DNA from: an uncultured Bacteroidales bacterium
GTDB taxonomy: Bacteria > Bacteroidota > Bacteroidia > Bacteroidales > UBA932
DNA: 64,000 bases
Direction: 5' to 3'
Assembly: GCA_934691625.1 (NCBI GenBank)
Contig: CAKUTA010000001.1
Coordinates: 310,001 to 374,000, forward strand
The stretch's first letter is position 1; each line of letters begins with the position of its first letter. A model generated the notes under the pieces. That model was not told the origin of the DNA, made no database searches, and saw only the letters and a program-made list of their open reading frames with translations. The position numbers and the translations under genes were made by a program. Shown here piece by piece: positions 51,664 to 60,643 of the stretch.

Positions 51664-52965
51664 CTATATAGAGAAATTATGATAGTGCGGTCCGAACCTC
51701 TCGAAAGCCGCACGGTCAAGCTCGTTCCTGTCATCCGGATGGGCAATACTGATAAGCAGCTTCGCCCTCTCCTGAAGTGACTTTCCGTAAAGATCTACAG
51801 CTCCATATTCAGTGACAATCCAGTGTGCGTCAGCCCGTGGCGTGACTACACCAGCCCCGGCATTGAGCACAGGCACGATCTTGCTCTTCCCCTTCCTGGT
51901 CCTGGATGCGAATGCCGTGACAGACTTTCCTCCTTCCGACATTGTCGCCCCTTTCACGAAATCCACCTGTCCTCCGGTGCCGGAGAATATGCGTGTGCCT
52001 ATGGAGTCTGCGCTGATCTGTCCGGTAATATCCACCTCTGTTGCAGAATTGATGGCCATCATGTCGGGGTTCTGTGAGATTATCCACGGATCATTTGTGT
52101 ACTTGATGTCCTTCATCAGCACATCGGGATTGTGGTCAATGAATCTGTAAACCTCATCAGAGCCCAGCAGAAATGATGCCACCACCTTGCCATTATCTAT
52201 CTTTTTGTTCTTTCCGTTGATCACACCTTTCTTTATGAGACGCATAATCCCGTCGGCGAACATCTCTGTGTGCAGACCCAGGTTCTGGTGGTCAGCCAGT
52301 GCAGCTGCCAATGCGTTAGGGAGCGCCCCGATGCCCATCTGCAGGCAGGCTCCATCAGGAACCAGCTCAGCACAGTTCTTTCCTATGAGCTTCTCTGTCT
52401 CGTCAGGCTCGGCGAAATCCTTGGTCACGAGCGGTGAATTGTCTTTCACGAAGTAATCTATCAGCCCTGGATCTACGAGATCCCCGTATGCGAACGGGAC
52501 GTTCTCGTTGACTACGGCAATGACTGTTCCCGCGCTCTCGATGGCAGCAAGCGAGCAGTCCACCGATGTGCCCAGGGACACGAATCCGTTCTCGTCCGGC
52601 AATGACACCTGCACCATCGCGACATCACATCTGAGGACTCCGCTCCTATACAGTTTCTGTGATTCTCCGAGGTGTACCGGCAGGTAGTCTGCATAGCCCG
52701 CATTGACATTGGCCCTGACATTGGGTCCGACGAAGAATCCCTGGTCGAAGAATATGCCTTCATAGCGTAGCTCTGAATATGGCGCGGGGCCTTCCGTATG
52801 GAAATGGTGGAAGTGCAGGTCTCTGACTTCTCCGTTGTCGGCCCTGCGGCAGAGCGCCTGTATGAGTATGTGCGGTACACTGGCAACGCTGCTGAGATGT
52901 ATGTGGTCGCCTGTCTTTACTGCCTTGACAGCTTCGTCGGCTGTGACGTAGATCGGGTGTTTCAT
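51664..52965 (-). CDS. Acetyl-CoA hydrolase/CoA-transferase family enzyme
   Basis: 433 residues from the ATG at 52963-52965; a TTG at 52980 is a poorer start. Family I CoA-transferase blocks: AVKTGDHIHLSSVASVPHIL at the start, NENVPFAYGDL near 160, LQMGIGALPNALAAALADH near 219, IFSGTGGQVDFVKGA near 336 and TEYGAVDLYGKSLQERAKLL near 400. The family includes acetyl-CoA hydrolase, butyryl-CoA:acetate and 4-hydroxybutyrate CoA-transferases, and succinyl-CoA:acetate transferase. It most likely moves CoA between acetate and another short-chain acid. Together with ackA-ptb it points to acid fermentation. It is the first gene of a two-gene unit. Confidence 0.88.
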   Translation of the reverse strand: MKHPIYVTADEAVKAVKTGDHIHLSSVASVPHILIQALCRRADNGEVRDLHFHHFHTEGPAPYSELRYEGIFFDQGFFVGPNVRANVNAGYADYLPVHLGESQKLYRSGVLRCDVAMVQVSLPDENGFVSLGTSVDCSLAAIESAGTVIAVVNENVPFAYGDLVDPGLIDYFVKDNSPLVTKDFAEPDETEKLIGKNCAELVPDGACLQMGIGALPNALAAALADHQNLGLHTEMFADGIMRLIKKGVINGKNKKIDNGKVVASFLLGSDEVYRFIDHNPDVLMKDIKYTNDPWIISQNPDMMAINSATEVDITGQISADSIGTRIFSGTGGQVDFVKGATMSEGGKSVTAFASRTRKGKSKIVPVLNAGAGVVTPRADAHWIVTEYGAVDLYGKSLQERAKLLISIAHPDDRNELDRAAFERFGPHYHNFSI

Positions 52966-53018
52966 ATTGGTGTCCTTCAAAATAGCGATTAATTATATGC
53001 TTTGCGTCTGTGTAGACG

Positions 53019-53033
53019 TAACTTTCAAAGTTA
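53019..53033 (-). promoter_or_regulatory. -7 element with overlapping palindrome, CoA-transferase promoter
   Basis: TAACTTTCAAAGTTA is a perfect 7-1-7 inverted repeat. Its minus-strand half reads TAACTTTG across 53033-53026, a -7 box for the CoA-transferase gene. A repressor bound to the palindrome would cover the promoter. The transcript leader also contains a short GTCT/AGAC hairpin. Confidence 0.45.
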
Positions 53034-53216
53034 GGACTTTTTTCCCGGATTGGAGATGACTGCGCCGGCGTATTTATATTTGATTACCGGGACACTTCTC
53101 CAACCAGCTGTAAATTAATGCTGTTGCCATGTTATTTATTTTTTCGCGTTAAAATGTTTAATATATTAAAATATTTTAGTGTTTCTGATAAAATATGTTA
53201 AATTGTAGTGATTTTA

Positions 53217-53246
53217 TTGTAAAATCAGTTTTAATGTGTAATTTTG
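53217..53246 (+). promoter_or_regulatory. Promoter of the SusC/SusD glycan locus
   Basis: TTG at 53217-53219, a 19-base spacer and TAATTTTG at 53239-53246 match the consensus. It lies 45 bases upstream of the susC-like ATG within a very AT-rich region (about 53100-53290) that otherwise holds no gene. Confidence 0.7.
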
Positions 53247-53291
53247 TTACCGTGGCGAGTATGAGCTGCATTAAAAATACAACTAATTATT

Positions 53292-56200
53292 ATGTTAAAA
53301 CACTTAAAGCTAACTTTTTTCAGGGTCTGCATGGCAGTGCTTGCTGTCTCAGGGCTGAATATGATGGCCATTCCCGGAATGTATGCGCAGGATACATCGG
53401 GAAAGGGGACAGTGGAGGGAATAATATCCGATTCCAATGGTGCCGTTCCGGGTGCGGCAGTAATGATCCGTGGAGGCAAGGATGCCGTCATTTCCGGCAC
53501 TGACGGCGGGTACAGCCTTTCAGGACTCAAGACTAATGATGTCATTGTCGTTTCGATTCTCGGCTACAAGGACGCCGAAGCGGTATGGACAGGGCAGAAG
53601 ATATTGAACTTCAAGCTGGAGGTTGCAAGCGAATTCCTGGATGAGGTCGTGGTCACGGCTCTCGGTATCAAGCGCGAAGAGAAAACATTGTCCTATAACG
53701 TGCAGAAGGTCAGCTCCGACAAGCTTACTGCGGTAAAGGATGCGAACTTCGTGAACTCTCTCGTCGGCAAGGTGGCTGGGGTCCAGATCAATTCCGGAGC
53801 AAGCGGCCCGGGAAGTACGACCAGGGTGGTCATGCGAGGAATGAAGTCCATCGAGAAAAACAATACTGTCCTCTATGTGATTGACGGTGTGCCTATGTAC
53901 AACAAGAGCTTCGGAGGCTCAGGCGGAACAATGTCCACGATGGTGAGCTCAGAGTCTGCCGCCGATATCAACCCTGAGGATATAGAGTCCGTGAATATGC
54001 TTACAGGCCCTTCGGCAGCGGCTCTCTATGGCTCTGAAGCAGCCAATGGTGTCATAATCATCAATACGAAGAAAGGTGCGGAGGGCAGCACGAAGGTGAC
54101 TGTCAGCAACAGCACCACATTCTCCAGGGCCTATATGATGCCGGATATGCAGGATCGTTACGGACGCAGCGGAGGCTACAGCAGTTGGGGGGGGAGGCTT
54201 CCGGACGGGTATAGCTACGACCCGCGCAAATTCTTCAATACCGGTACTGACATCATCAATTCTGTATCGCTTTCTACCGGCAATGCGAAGAACCAGACAT
54301 ATATATCCGCTACAACTACCAATACCCGTGGTATCGTTCCGGAGAGCAGCTATGACAGATATAATTTTACGGCACGCAATACCACCAAGTTCGCTGATGA
54401 CAAGCTCATACTGGATTTCGGTGCCAGCTTCATCATACAGAAGGACCACAATCTCGTGTCCCAGGGAACATATTTCAACCCGCTTCCTGGTCTGTATCTT
54501 TTCCCGAGAGGAGATGATTTCAATGAAGTCCGTCTTTATGAGAGGTGGAATCCTGTGAATGGAATCAAGGCGCAGTACTGGCCTTATTCAGAAGGCTCCC
54601 ACAATATCCAGAACCCTTACTGGGTGCAGAACAGGAATGACAGGGACATGAACAAGCGCCGCTACATGTATAATGCATCACTCCAGTATATCCCGTTCAA
54701 ATGGCTGAATGTGACAGCGCGTGCAAGGCTGGATGAATCCACATACAGGCAGACGACGAAATATTATGCGACGACATTGACGACCTTCGCCGGGGACAAC
54801 GGCGGGTTCATGCTGGACAATATGACTGACCGCTCGTTCTATGGGGATATCATTGCCAATGTGGATAAGGCATGGGGCGATTGGAGACTTAATGTCAATG
54901 CCGGTGCTTCCATCAATGACCAGAGGTATGAGATGAACCGTGCAGCTGGTGACCTTATCCTGCCTAATCATTTTGCTACCAATAATATAAATTCGGCTGT
55001 CAACTATAAGGGAAACCAGGAGGGGTGGCATGACCAGACTCAGGCAGTCTTCGCATCTGTCGAGACGGGATGGAAGAATATGCTTTTCCTCACCTTGACA
55101 GGGCGTAACGACTGGGCATCCCAGCTTGCATATACAAGCAAGAATTCCTTCTTCTACTGGTCTGCCGGACTTTCCGCCGTGATCTCCAATATGGTGGAGA
55201 TGCCTTCCTGGCTTACATTCATGAAATTGCGCGGCTCGTATTCACAGGTGGCTTCTCCATTCGACCGCTTCCTGTCGAATCCTAGCTACAAGTACAATGA
55301 CCAGACTCACAACTGGAGCAAGAGTGATACCTATCCTGCCTATGACCTCAAGCCTGAGGACACCAGATCCTGGGAGATCGGTCTCAATGTCCGCTTCCTC
55401 GAAAGCCTTTCTCTGGATGTGACATACTACAGGTCCAATACCTATAACCAGACTATCTATGCTCCGCTTTCCGCATCATCTGGATACAAGAATTTCGTGG
55501 CGCAGACAGGAAACATCCAGAACCAGGGTGTGGAGCTTGCACTGGGATATGACAACAGCTGGGGCGATTTCAGCTGGAGCAGCAATTTCACATACACGTT
55601 TAACCAGAACCGCATCAAGGAGCTTGCTCATGGTATCCCTGATCCGATAACAGGTGTGCCTGTGGATGTTACTCAGATCGAGAAGGACTGGCTGGGAGCG
55701 TCCAATGTGGCTCCTCAGGTGATCCTGCGCGAAGGAGGTTCCCTGTCGGATATCTATGTGAAGCATAGGGTGGCCCGTGACCTGAACGGCAATGTCGCCG
55801 TAGATAACAACGGCAATATCAGGCTGGAGGAAATCGAGGTGTATAAGGCAGGACAGCTAGCCCCTAAGGGTAATTTTGGATGGAGCAATACATTCGGTTT
55901 CAAGGGAGTATCTCTCGGAGTAGTCCTGACCGCCCGTGTCGGAGGCCTGGTATATTCCGCTACGCAAGGTATTCTCGACTACTACGGTGTGTCTGAGGCT
56001 TCCGCTGCGATGCGTGACAACGGAGGCATCCCTGTAAACTATGGAATGCTTGACGCCCAGAAATATTACACGACTATCAGTTCCGCACAGGGAGGATATG
56101 GCTCGTTCTATCTGTATGATGCGACAAATGTCCGCCTTCAGGAGCTGGCATTGAACTATACCTTCCCGAAGAAGTGGTTTAATGACAAGCTGAATCTCAC

Positions 56201-56360
56201 TCTCGGAATCGTGGGACGCAATCTTGCTATGATCTACTGCAAGGCTCCGTTCGATCCGGAACTTTCAGCTGCCACCGGCAACAACTATTATCAGGGAGTT
56301 GACTATTTCATGCTTCCAAGCACCAGAAACTTCGGTTTCAATGTCAGGCTCCAGTTCTAA
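53292..56360 (+). CDS. SusC/RagA-family TonB-dependent transporter
   Basis: 1022 residues. A signal peptide (to about 34) is followed by a carboxypeptidase-like domain (GTVEGIISDSNGAVPGAAVM, about 40-115). The SusC-family segment EFLDEVVVTALGIKREEKTL opens the plug, which continues with KVAGVQINSGASGPGSTTRV, VLYVIDGVP and EDIESVNMLTGPSAAALYGS. The C-terminal barrel ends in FGFNVRLQF. SusC proteins import oligosaccharides across the outer membrane with TonB energy, each paired with a SusD lid, encoded three bases downstream. The substrate is probably a host-type glycan, judged from the GH18 gene nearby. Confidence 0.95.
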   Translation: MLKHLKLTFFRVCMAVLAVSGLNMMAIPGMYAQDTSGKGTVEGIISDSNGAVPGAAVMIRGGKDAVISGTDGGYSLSGLKTNDVIVVSILGYKDAEAVWTGQKILNFKLEVASEFLDEVVVTALGIKREEKTLSYNVQKVSSDKLTAVKDANFVNSLVGKVAGVQINSGASGPGSTTRVVMRGMKSIEKNNTVLYVIDGVPMYNKSFGGSGGTMSTMVSSESAADINPEDIESVNMLTGPSAAALYGSEAANGVIIINTKKGAEGSTKVTVSNSTTFSRAYMMPDMQDRYGRSGGYSSWGGRLPDGYSYDPRKFFNTGTDIINSVSLSTGNAKNQTYISATTTNTRGIVPESSYDRYNFTARNTTKFADDKLILDFGASFIIQKDHNLVSQGTYFNPLPGLYLFPRGDDFNEVRLYERWNPVNGIKAQYWPYSEGSHNIQNPYWVQNRNDRDMNKRRYMYNASLQYIPFKWLNVTARARLDESTYRQTTKYYATTLTTFAGDNGGFMLDNMTDRSFYGDIIANVDKAWGDWRLNVNAGASINDQRYEMNRAAGDLILPNHFATNNINSAVNYKGNQEGWHDQTQAVFASVETGWKNMLFLTLTGRNDWASQLAYTSKNSFFYWSAGLSAVISNMVEMPSWLTFMKLRGSYSQVASPFDRFLSNPSYKYNDQTHNWSKSDTYPAYDLKPEDTRSWEIGLNVRFLESLSLDVTYYRSNTYNQTIYAPLSASSGYKNFVAQTGNIQNQGVELALGYDNSWGDFSWSSNFTYTFNQNRIKELAHGIPDPITGVPVDVTQIEKDWLGASNVAPQVILREGGSLSDIYVKHRVARDLNGNVAVDNNGNIRLEEIEVYKAGQLAPKGNFGWSNTFGFKGVSLGVVLTARVGGLVYSATQGILDYYGVSEASAAMRDNGGIPVNYGMLDAQKYYTTISSAQGGYGSFYLYDATNVRLQELALNYTFPKKWFNDKLNLTLGIVGRNLAMIYCKAPFDPELSAATGNNYYQGVDYFMLPSTRNFGFNVRLQF

Positions 56361-56362
56361 AA

Positions 56363-57913
56363 ATGATGAATATTATGAACAGAATAACCAGAATTCTTGC
56401 TTTTACGGCAGTTCTCGGTGTGCTTGGAGGATGTACCAAGAATTTCGAGAAATATAATACAGATCCTTATGCTGTAAAGAGTTCCGACCCGTCCATCCTT
56501 ATCCCTACAATGATGGATGCGCTCATGTACGTGCAGCAGAACGATTCCCAGATGATAGACCAGATGGTCGGCTCGCTGGGCGGCTACTTCACATTGTCCA
56601 ACCGCTGGGGCGGTCAGAACTTCGATACGTTCAATGCTTCCGACTCATGGGACGCGATTCCTTATGAGACCGTGTTCCTGGATATCTATGCGAACTATTT
56701 CGAGATCGAGAAATATACCAGCGGTTCAGGCCACTATTATGCCATGGCGAATCTTCTCCGTGCAGCGGCGATGATGCGTGTGGCGGACTGCTACGGGCCG
56801 ATTCCTTATAGCCAGGTGACAGATGGGCAGATGTATGTGGCGTATGATTCCAATGAGGATGTATATAAGAATATCATAGCTGACCTCAAGGGCGCTGCTT
56901 CAGTGCTGGCTGCGTATGCCTCTGAATATCCTGACAAGAAGCCTCTTGCTGCGCAGGATGCGGTGTATGGCGGAGACTATGCCAAGTGGGCAAAACTTGC
57001 AAATTCCTATATCATGCGTGCTGCAATGCGCTCCGGGGACAAGGAGGCGTTCATCAGTGCGTATGAGTCTCCTTTCGGATATATCAGCGCCAATGCCGAT
57101 AACGCCATGATGGATCCTCGCTCCCAGCCGAATCCTTATCAGCTGGCAAGCGCTTCATGGGGAGACCTCAGAAGCGGTTCTTCGATCGTGGACTATATGA
57201 ACGGGTATGAAGATCCTAGACGCTCCGCATATTTTACGGTATCTTCCAAGGGCGGATATGTCGGCATGCGCTCAGGAAAGGGCTCGTTTGAAAAGGCCTC
57301 GGTGTCAGGATATTCCATGTGCGCATTCTCCAGCACAGACCCTCTGCCTGTATTCGTGGCTGCGGAGTCCCAGTTCCTTCTTGCCGAGGCTGCCCTGAAG
57401 GGGTGGATTTCCGGAAATCCAGGAGATTTCTATAGGCAGGGCATACGTCTGTCAATGAGTCAGTGGGGAGTAGGCGGCACCGGGACTGGTACCGGCGGGT
57501 CACCTGTTGACACATATATAAATGATGACACACGCATCCCTGCGTCATATACCAGCGATCCTGTGGCGAATTTCCCTAACTATTCGAGGAAGTCGAATGT
57601 CACTGTGGCATGGTCGGATGCCGCTTCTGAAGAAGTGAAGCTGGAAAAGATCATCACGCAGAAGTGGATAGCCAATTATCCGATGGGTATCGAGGCGTGG
57701 ACTGAGTTCAGAAGAACCGGGTATCCGGAGCTGGCACCTGTCATTGACAACCTTTCCAACGGAGTCATCACCGATGATGCACGCGGTCTTCGCCGGCTTC
57801 GCTATTCATTTAATGAGAAGACATTGAACAAGGCCAACTATGAAGCTGCGCTTTCACTGCTTGGAGGCGTTGACAATGAGTCAGTGGACCTTTTCTGGGC
57901 GAAGAAAAAATAA
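56363..57913 (+). CDS. SusD/RagB-family surface glycan-binding lipoprotein
   Basis: 516 residues. The lipoprotein signal ends in GVLGGCTKNFE. The chain is alpha-helical with TPR-like pairs: LIPTMMDALMYVQQN, MANLLRAAAMMRVADCYGPIPY, KWAKLANSYIMRAAMRSG and QKWIANYPMGIEAWTEFRRTGYPEL. This is the SusD-like_2 subgroup. It covers the SusC channel and binds oligosaccharides at the surface. ATG at 56375 is an alternative start. A Gly/Thr-rich segment (GVGGTGTGTGGSP) near 372-384 is a flexible loop. Confidence 0.94.
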   Translation: MMNIMNRITRILAFTAVLGVLGGCTKNFEKYNTDPYAVKSSDPSILIPTMMDALMYVQQNDSQMIDQMVGSLGGYFTLSNRWGGQNFDTFNASDSWDAIPYETVFLDIYANYFEIEKYTSGSGHYYAMANLLRAAAMMRVADCYGPIPYSQVTDGQMYVAYDSNEDVYKNIIADLKGAASVLAAYASEYPDKKPLAAQDAVYGGDYAKWAKLANSYIMRAAMRSGDKEAFISAYESPFGYISANADNAMMDPRSQPNPYQLASASWGDLRSGSSIVDYMNGYEDPRRSAYFTVSSKGGYVGMRSGKGSFEKASVSGYSMCAFSSTDPLPVFVAAESQFLLAEAALKGWISGNPGDFYRQGIRLSMSQWGVGGTGTGTGGSPVDTYINDDTRIPASYTSDPVANFPNYSRKSNVTVAWSDAASEEVKLEKIITQKWIANYPMGIEAWTEFRRTGYPELAPVIDNLSNGVITDDARGLRRLRYSFNEKTLNKANYEAALSLLGGVDNESVDLFWAKKK

Positions 57914-57923
57914 CAGATAAAAG

Positions 57924-59069
57924 ATGAAGATTATGAAATTCAATATATTGAAAAATGTCATCCCTGTGCTTGCTGTCCTGTCCGTTACGGGCTGCGAGGA
58001 CTGGACATCTCCGGAAGCGAAGGATTTTGACAGCCCTCTGACAGAGATTCAGAAGGATGACGCATATTATGAGGCCCTCAGGGCTTATAAGGCAAGCGAT
58101 CATGCCGTGTCTTTCGGATGGTTCAGCGAATGGGGCGAGGGCGGTGTCGCTACTACCAATATGCTTCAGGCGGTTCCTGATTCCATGGATATCATCTCGT
58201 TGTGGAACAATACCCACATGACTCCGGCGAAGAAGGCAGACCTGGATTTTGTTACCAAGGTGAAAGGCACCAAGGTCCTGTTCTGCTCATTTATCTCTGA
58301 AATCGGATGCTTCTATACTCCGGAGGAGCATTCGGGCTCTCTCGAGGACCGCAAGAAATTCTGGGGCTGGGTCGATGGCGATGCTGATGCCATCCATAAT
58401 TCCATAATCAAGTGGACCAAGGCTGTTGCCGATTCTCTAGATGCCTATGGACTCAGCGGAATCGACATTGACTATGAGCCTGGCGAATATGGCGGCTCGC
58501 TCTGCCGTAACTCTCAGTATTTCACATGGTTTGTCGAGGAAATGGGCAAGCATATCGGTCCACAGTCCGGTTCTGACAAGATATTTGTTGTGGACGGATA
58601 TTTCTGGTCCATCCCTAATCCGACGGAGCTGGCCAAGTATTTCGACTATTTCGTGGAGCAGGCCTATGCCACTACCGGAAGCATCACTGAGTGGACATCT
58701 AACAGCGCGTCCAACCTTGATAATCGTCTGACTTCGCAGTACCAGACATTCTCATCTGCAATGAGCCTGGAGGAATTTACTAACAAATTCATTGTCACAG
58801 AGAACCTTGAAAGCGCGATTGACTGTCTTAACGGCGGCTTCAGATGGTACGACAGCAACCACGATCTCTGGGACAAGAGCGTGATGCCGTCATTGGTCGG
58901 ATTTGCTGACTGGAAACCTGCCAACGGCTTCCGCAAGGGAGGCTTCGGTGGCTACCGTTTCAGCAACGAGAAAGTGAACAATCCTCCTTATAAGTGGATG
59001 CGCAAGGCTATACAGCAGCAGAATCCGGCTCCGGGAAAGGAGATCATAAAGAAGGACGAGGCGAAATAG
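57924..59069 (+). CDS. GH18-family glycosidase, endo-beta-N-acetylglucosaminidase-like lipoprotein
   Basis: 381 residues. The lipoprotein signal ends in LSVTGCEDWTS. A TIM-barrel follows: VSFGWFSEWGEGG near 70, SMDIISLWNNT, VLFCSFISEIG, and the GH18 motif GLSGIDIDYEPGE near 180, where the catalytic Glu and its Asp partner (D-x-E) are present but the first Asp of DxxDxDxE is Ser. WSIPNP, YFDYFVEQAYATTG and the closing GGFGGYRFSNE complete the barrel. Relatives in Bacteroides cut the chitobiose core of N-glycans next to SusC/SusD. Deglycosylation at the surface is the likely role. Confidence 0.82.
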   Translation: MKIMKFNILKNVIPVLAVLSVTGCEDWTSPEAKDFDSPLTEIQKDDAYYEALRAYKASDHAVSFGWFSEWGEGGVATTNMLQAVPDSMDIISLWNNTHMTPAKKADLDFVTKVKGTKVLFCSFISEIGCFYTPEEHSGSLEDRKKFWGWVDGDADAIHNSIIKWTKAVADSLDAYGLSGIDIDYEPGEYGGSLCRNSQYFTWFVEEMGKHIGPQSGSDKIFVVDGYFWSIPNPTELAKYFDYFVEQAYATTGSITEWTSNSASNLDNRLTSQYQTFSSAMSLEEFTNKFIVTENLESAIDCLNGGFRWYDSNHDLWDKSVMPSLVGFADWKPANGFRKGGFGGYRFSNEKVNNPPYKWMRKAIQQQNPAPGKEIIKKDEAK

Positions 59070-59086
59070 ATTAAAATGAAGGTTTT

Positions 59087-60322
59087 ATGAAAGAAAATTA
59101 TAGATATGGAGCTTTAGCTCTTATGGTTATGGCCTCATGCGGCTGCAACGATGCGGAGTATGGCCCTGCCGGGACAACTGCCGATGAAATGGGAGTGCAT
59201 GCTTATCTTGTGGAAAGCAGCTCGACACCGGGCATTGCTAACAGCGTCGTGACGCTGGCAGGCGAGTCTGCCACCAGTCTTGCCCTTACTCCGTCATTGA
59301 CGGATAAGGAGGATGGTGATGCCGTTTTCCGTCTGGTTCTGGACAAGGATCTTCTGAATGAGTTCAACGAGTCTGAAGGTACGGGATATGCGATGCTGCC
59401 TGAAGAACTGGTGTCGATAGGAGATAATGTGATGATTCCGTCGGGCAAATATTCTTCCGATCCGTTTATCGTGTCGGTTTCTCCTCTCCCGTCGAAACTT
59501 GCCGGGACGCCTTTCGCTCTTCCTCTTCGTATGGAGAAGGTCTCTGGCAATGCTGATGTCACGACCCGCACTTCGTCTTATGTATATGTGATCTCGTCTG
59601 TGATTGTGGATGATATCCCGATGTTCACAGGGGCATCAGGGCTCAGGACTGACGATGCGTTCAGCATCCCGCAGTTTACGATAGAGATGCGCATGCAGGT
59701 TCAGAACACATCTAACCGTAATAGGGACATCTTCTATTGCAATGTGCCGAATGCCGGTGAATTCATGGCCCGTTTCGAAGACCCTCAGACGAACCAGGGC
59801 GATGTCAAGGCTCATTCCTGGGTGCAGTTCCAGGGGATCGGTGACTATCTGAATCCTACGGTGGCTATCGAGACCAACCAGTGGCAGCATTATGCTGTGA
59901 CTTATGACGGCACATATATCTCCATTTATGTGAACGGCACGTTTGCCGGCAAGAAGGAAATAGCGGCCAAGGTGGTGAACAATGGAGAGTTCCCATACAT
60001 GACATTCATGGGTATCGGAGGCTATAACGGAACATGGGCTCCTGGAGATACATGGTGGTACCGGTGCAAGCTTATGACCAATGAGATCCGTGTATGGTCA
60101 GTTGCAAGGTCGCAGGATCAGATTGCCAACAGCATCAAATCCGTGGCTGCTGACAGCAAGGGACTTGTAGGCTACTGGAGAATCAGCCGCTCAAATTATG
60201 AGGAGCGTGACGGCAAGTCCTGGTTCAAGAATCTTGCAGGCGAGGGGCATGATCTTTATACCACAAAGCAGTTTGAATGGAAGGAGAAAGTTTCCAGCGA
60301 GGATCTGTCAACTGCGTGGTGA
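59087..60322 (+). CDS. DUF1735 and LamG-domain lipoprotein
   Basis: 411 residues. The signal ends in VMASCGCND, with lipid Cys at 18 or 20. Residues 25-175 form a DUF1735 domain (SSTPGIANSVVTLAGESA, VFRLVLDKDLLNEFNES, GKYSSDPFIVSVSPL). Residues 195-400 form a LamG/concanavalin-like sandwich (FTIEMRMQVQN, WQHYAVTYDGTYISIYVNGT, LMTNEIRVWSVARSQDQI, LVGYWRIS). This combination occurs on glycan-binding surface proteins of N-glycan loci in Bacteroides. It probably captures the glycan for the GH18 and SusCD proteins and ends the operon before a strong terminator. Confidence 0.87.
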   Translation: MKENYRYGALALMVMASCGCNDAEYGPAGTTADEMGVHAYLVESSSTPGIANSVVTLAGESATSLALTPSLTDKEDGDAVFRLVLDKDLLNEFNESEGTGYAMLPEELVSIGDNVMIPSGKYSSDPFIVSVSPLPSKLAGTPFALPLRMEKVSGNADVTTRTSSYVYVISSVIVDDIPMFTGASGLRTDDAFSIPQFTIEMRMQVQNTSNRNRDIFYCNVPNAGEFMARFEDPQTNQGDVKAHSWVQFQGIGDYLNPTVAIETNQWQHYAVTYDGTYISIYVNGTFAGKKEIAAKVVNNGEFPYMTFMGIGGYNGTWAPGDTWWYRCKLMTNEIRVWSVARSQDQIANSIKSVAADSKGLVGYWRISRSNYEERDGKSWFKNLAGEGHDLYTTKQFEWKEKVSSEDLSTAW

Positions 60323-60339
60323 TGCGGCTTTGAATCTAT

Positions 60340-60380
60340 GACAGGAGCAGGAGGTAAGAATTTCCCTCCTGCTCCTTGTC
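60340..60380 (+). terminator. Terminator of the glycan locus
   Basis: GACAGGAGCAGGAGG pairs with CCTCCTGCTCCTTGTC, a 15-bp stem with one bulge, 17 bases after the last gene of the operon. A short GTTT follows. Confidence 0.75.
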
Positions 60381-60419
60381 GTTTATGACGATATTCTTGC
60401 TAATTTTGTGCAATAATTT

Positions 60420-60589
60420 TAGAAGCTGTTTTGAAATTATTTTTTTTGAAGGTTTGAGAGGAAAAAACTTCAGGTTCGACCGGGGATTTGTGGAAGATAG
60501 CTGTGCCTATCTGACCTGAAGACTCGGGAAGAAGATGAAGGAATTTTACCTCAAACAACTTTTTAATCATTTCAAAACAACTTCTTAGT
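60420..60589 (+). repeat. Family-2 repeat, long copy upstream of mazG
   Basis: About 170 bp. Terminal inverted repeats run from AGAAGCTGTTTTGAAATTAT to the complementary end ...TTTCAAAACAACTTCT. Nested inside are CTTCAGGT/ACCTGAAG and GATAG/CTATC pairs, then GAAGATGAAGGAATTTTACC. It closely matches 48265-48428 and sits in the same orientation with respect to the gene that follows. A TAATTTTG box at 60401-60408 precedes it, so it may lie within the mazG leader. Confidence 0.8.
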
Positions 60590-60643
60590 TTTCTTGAGAT
60601 GGCTTAAAAGCTGTTTCAGGGTGGTTTCTGAAAACATTGAGTT

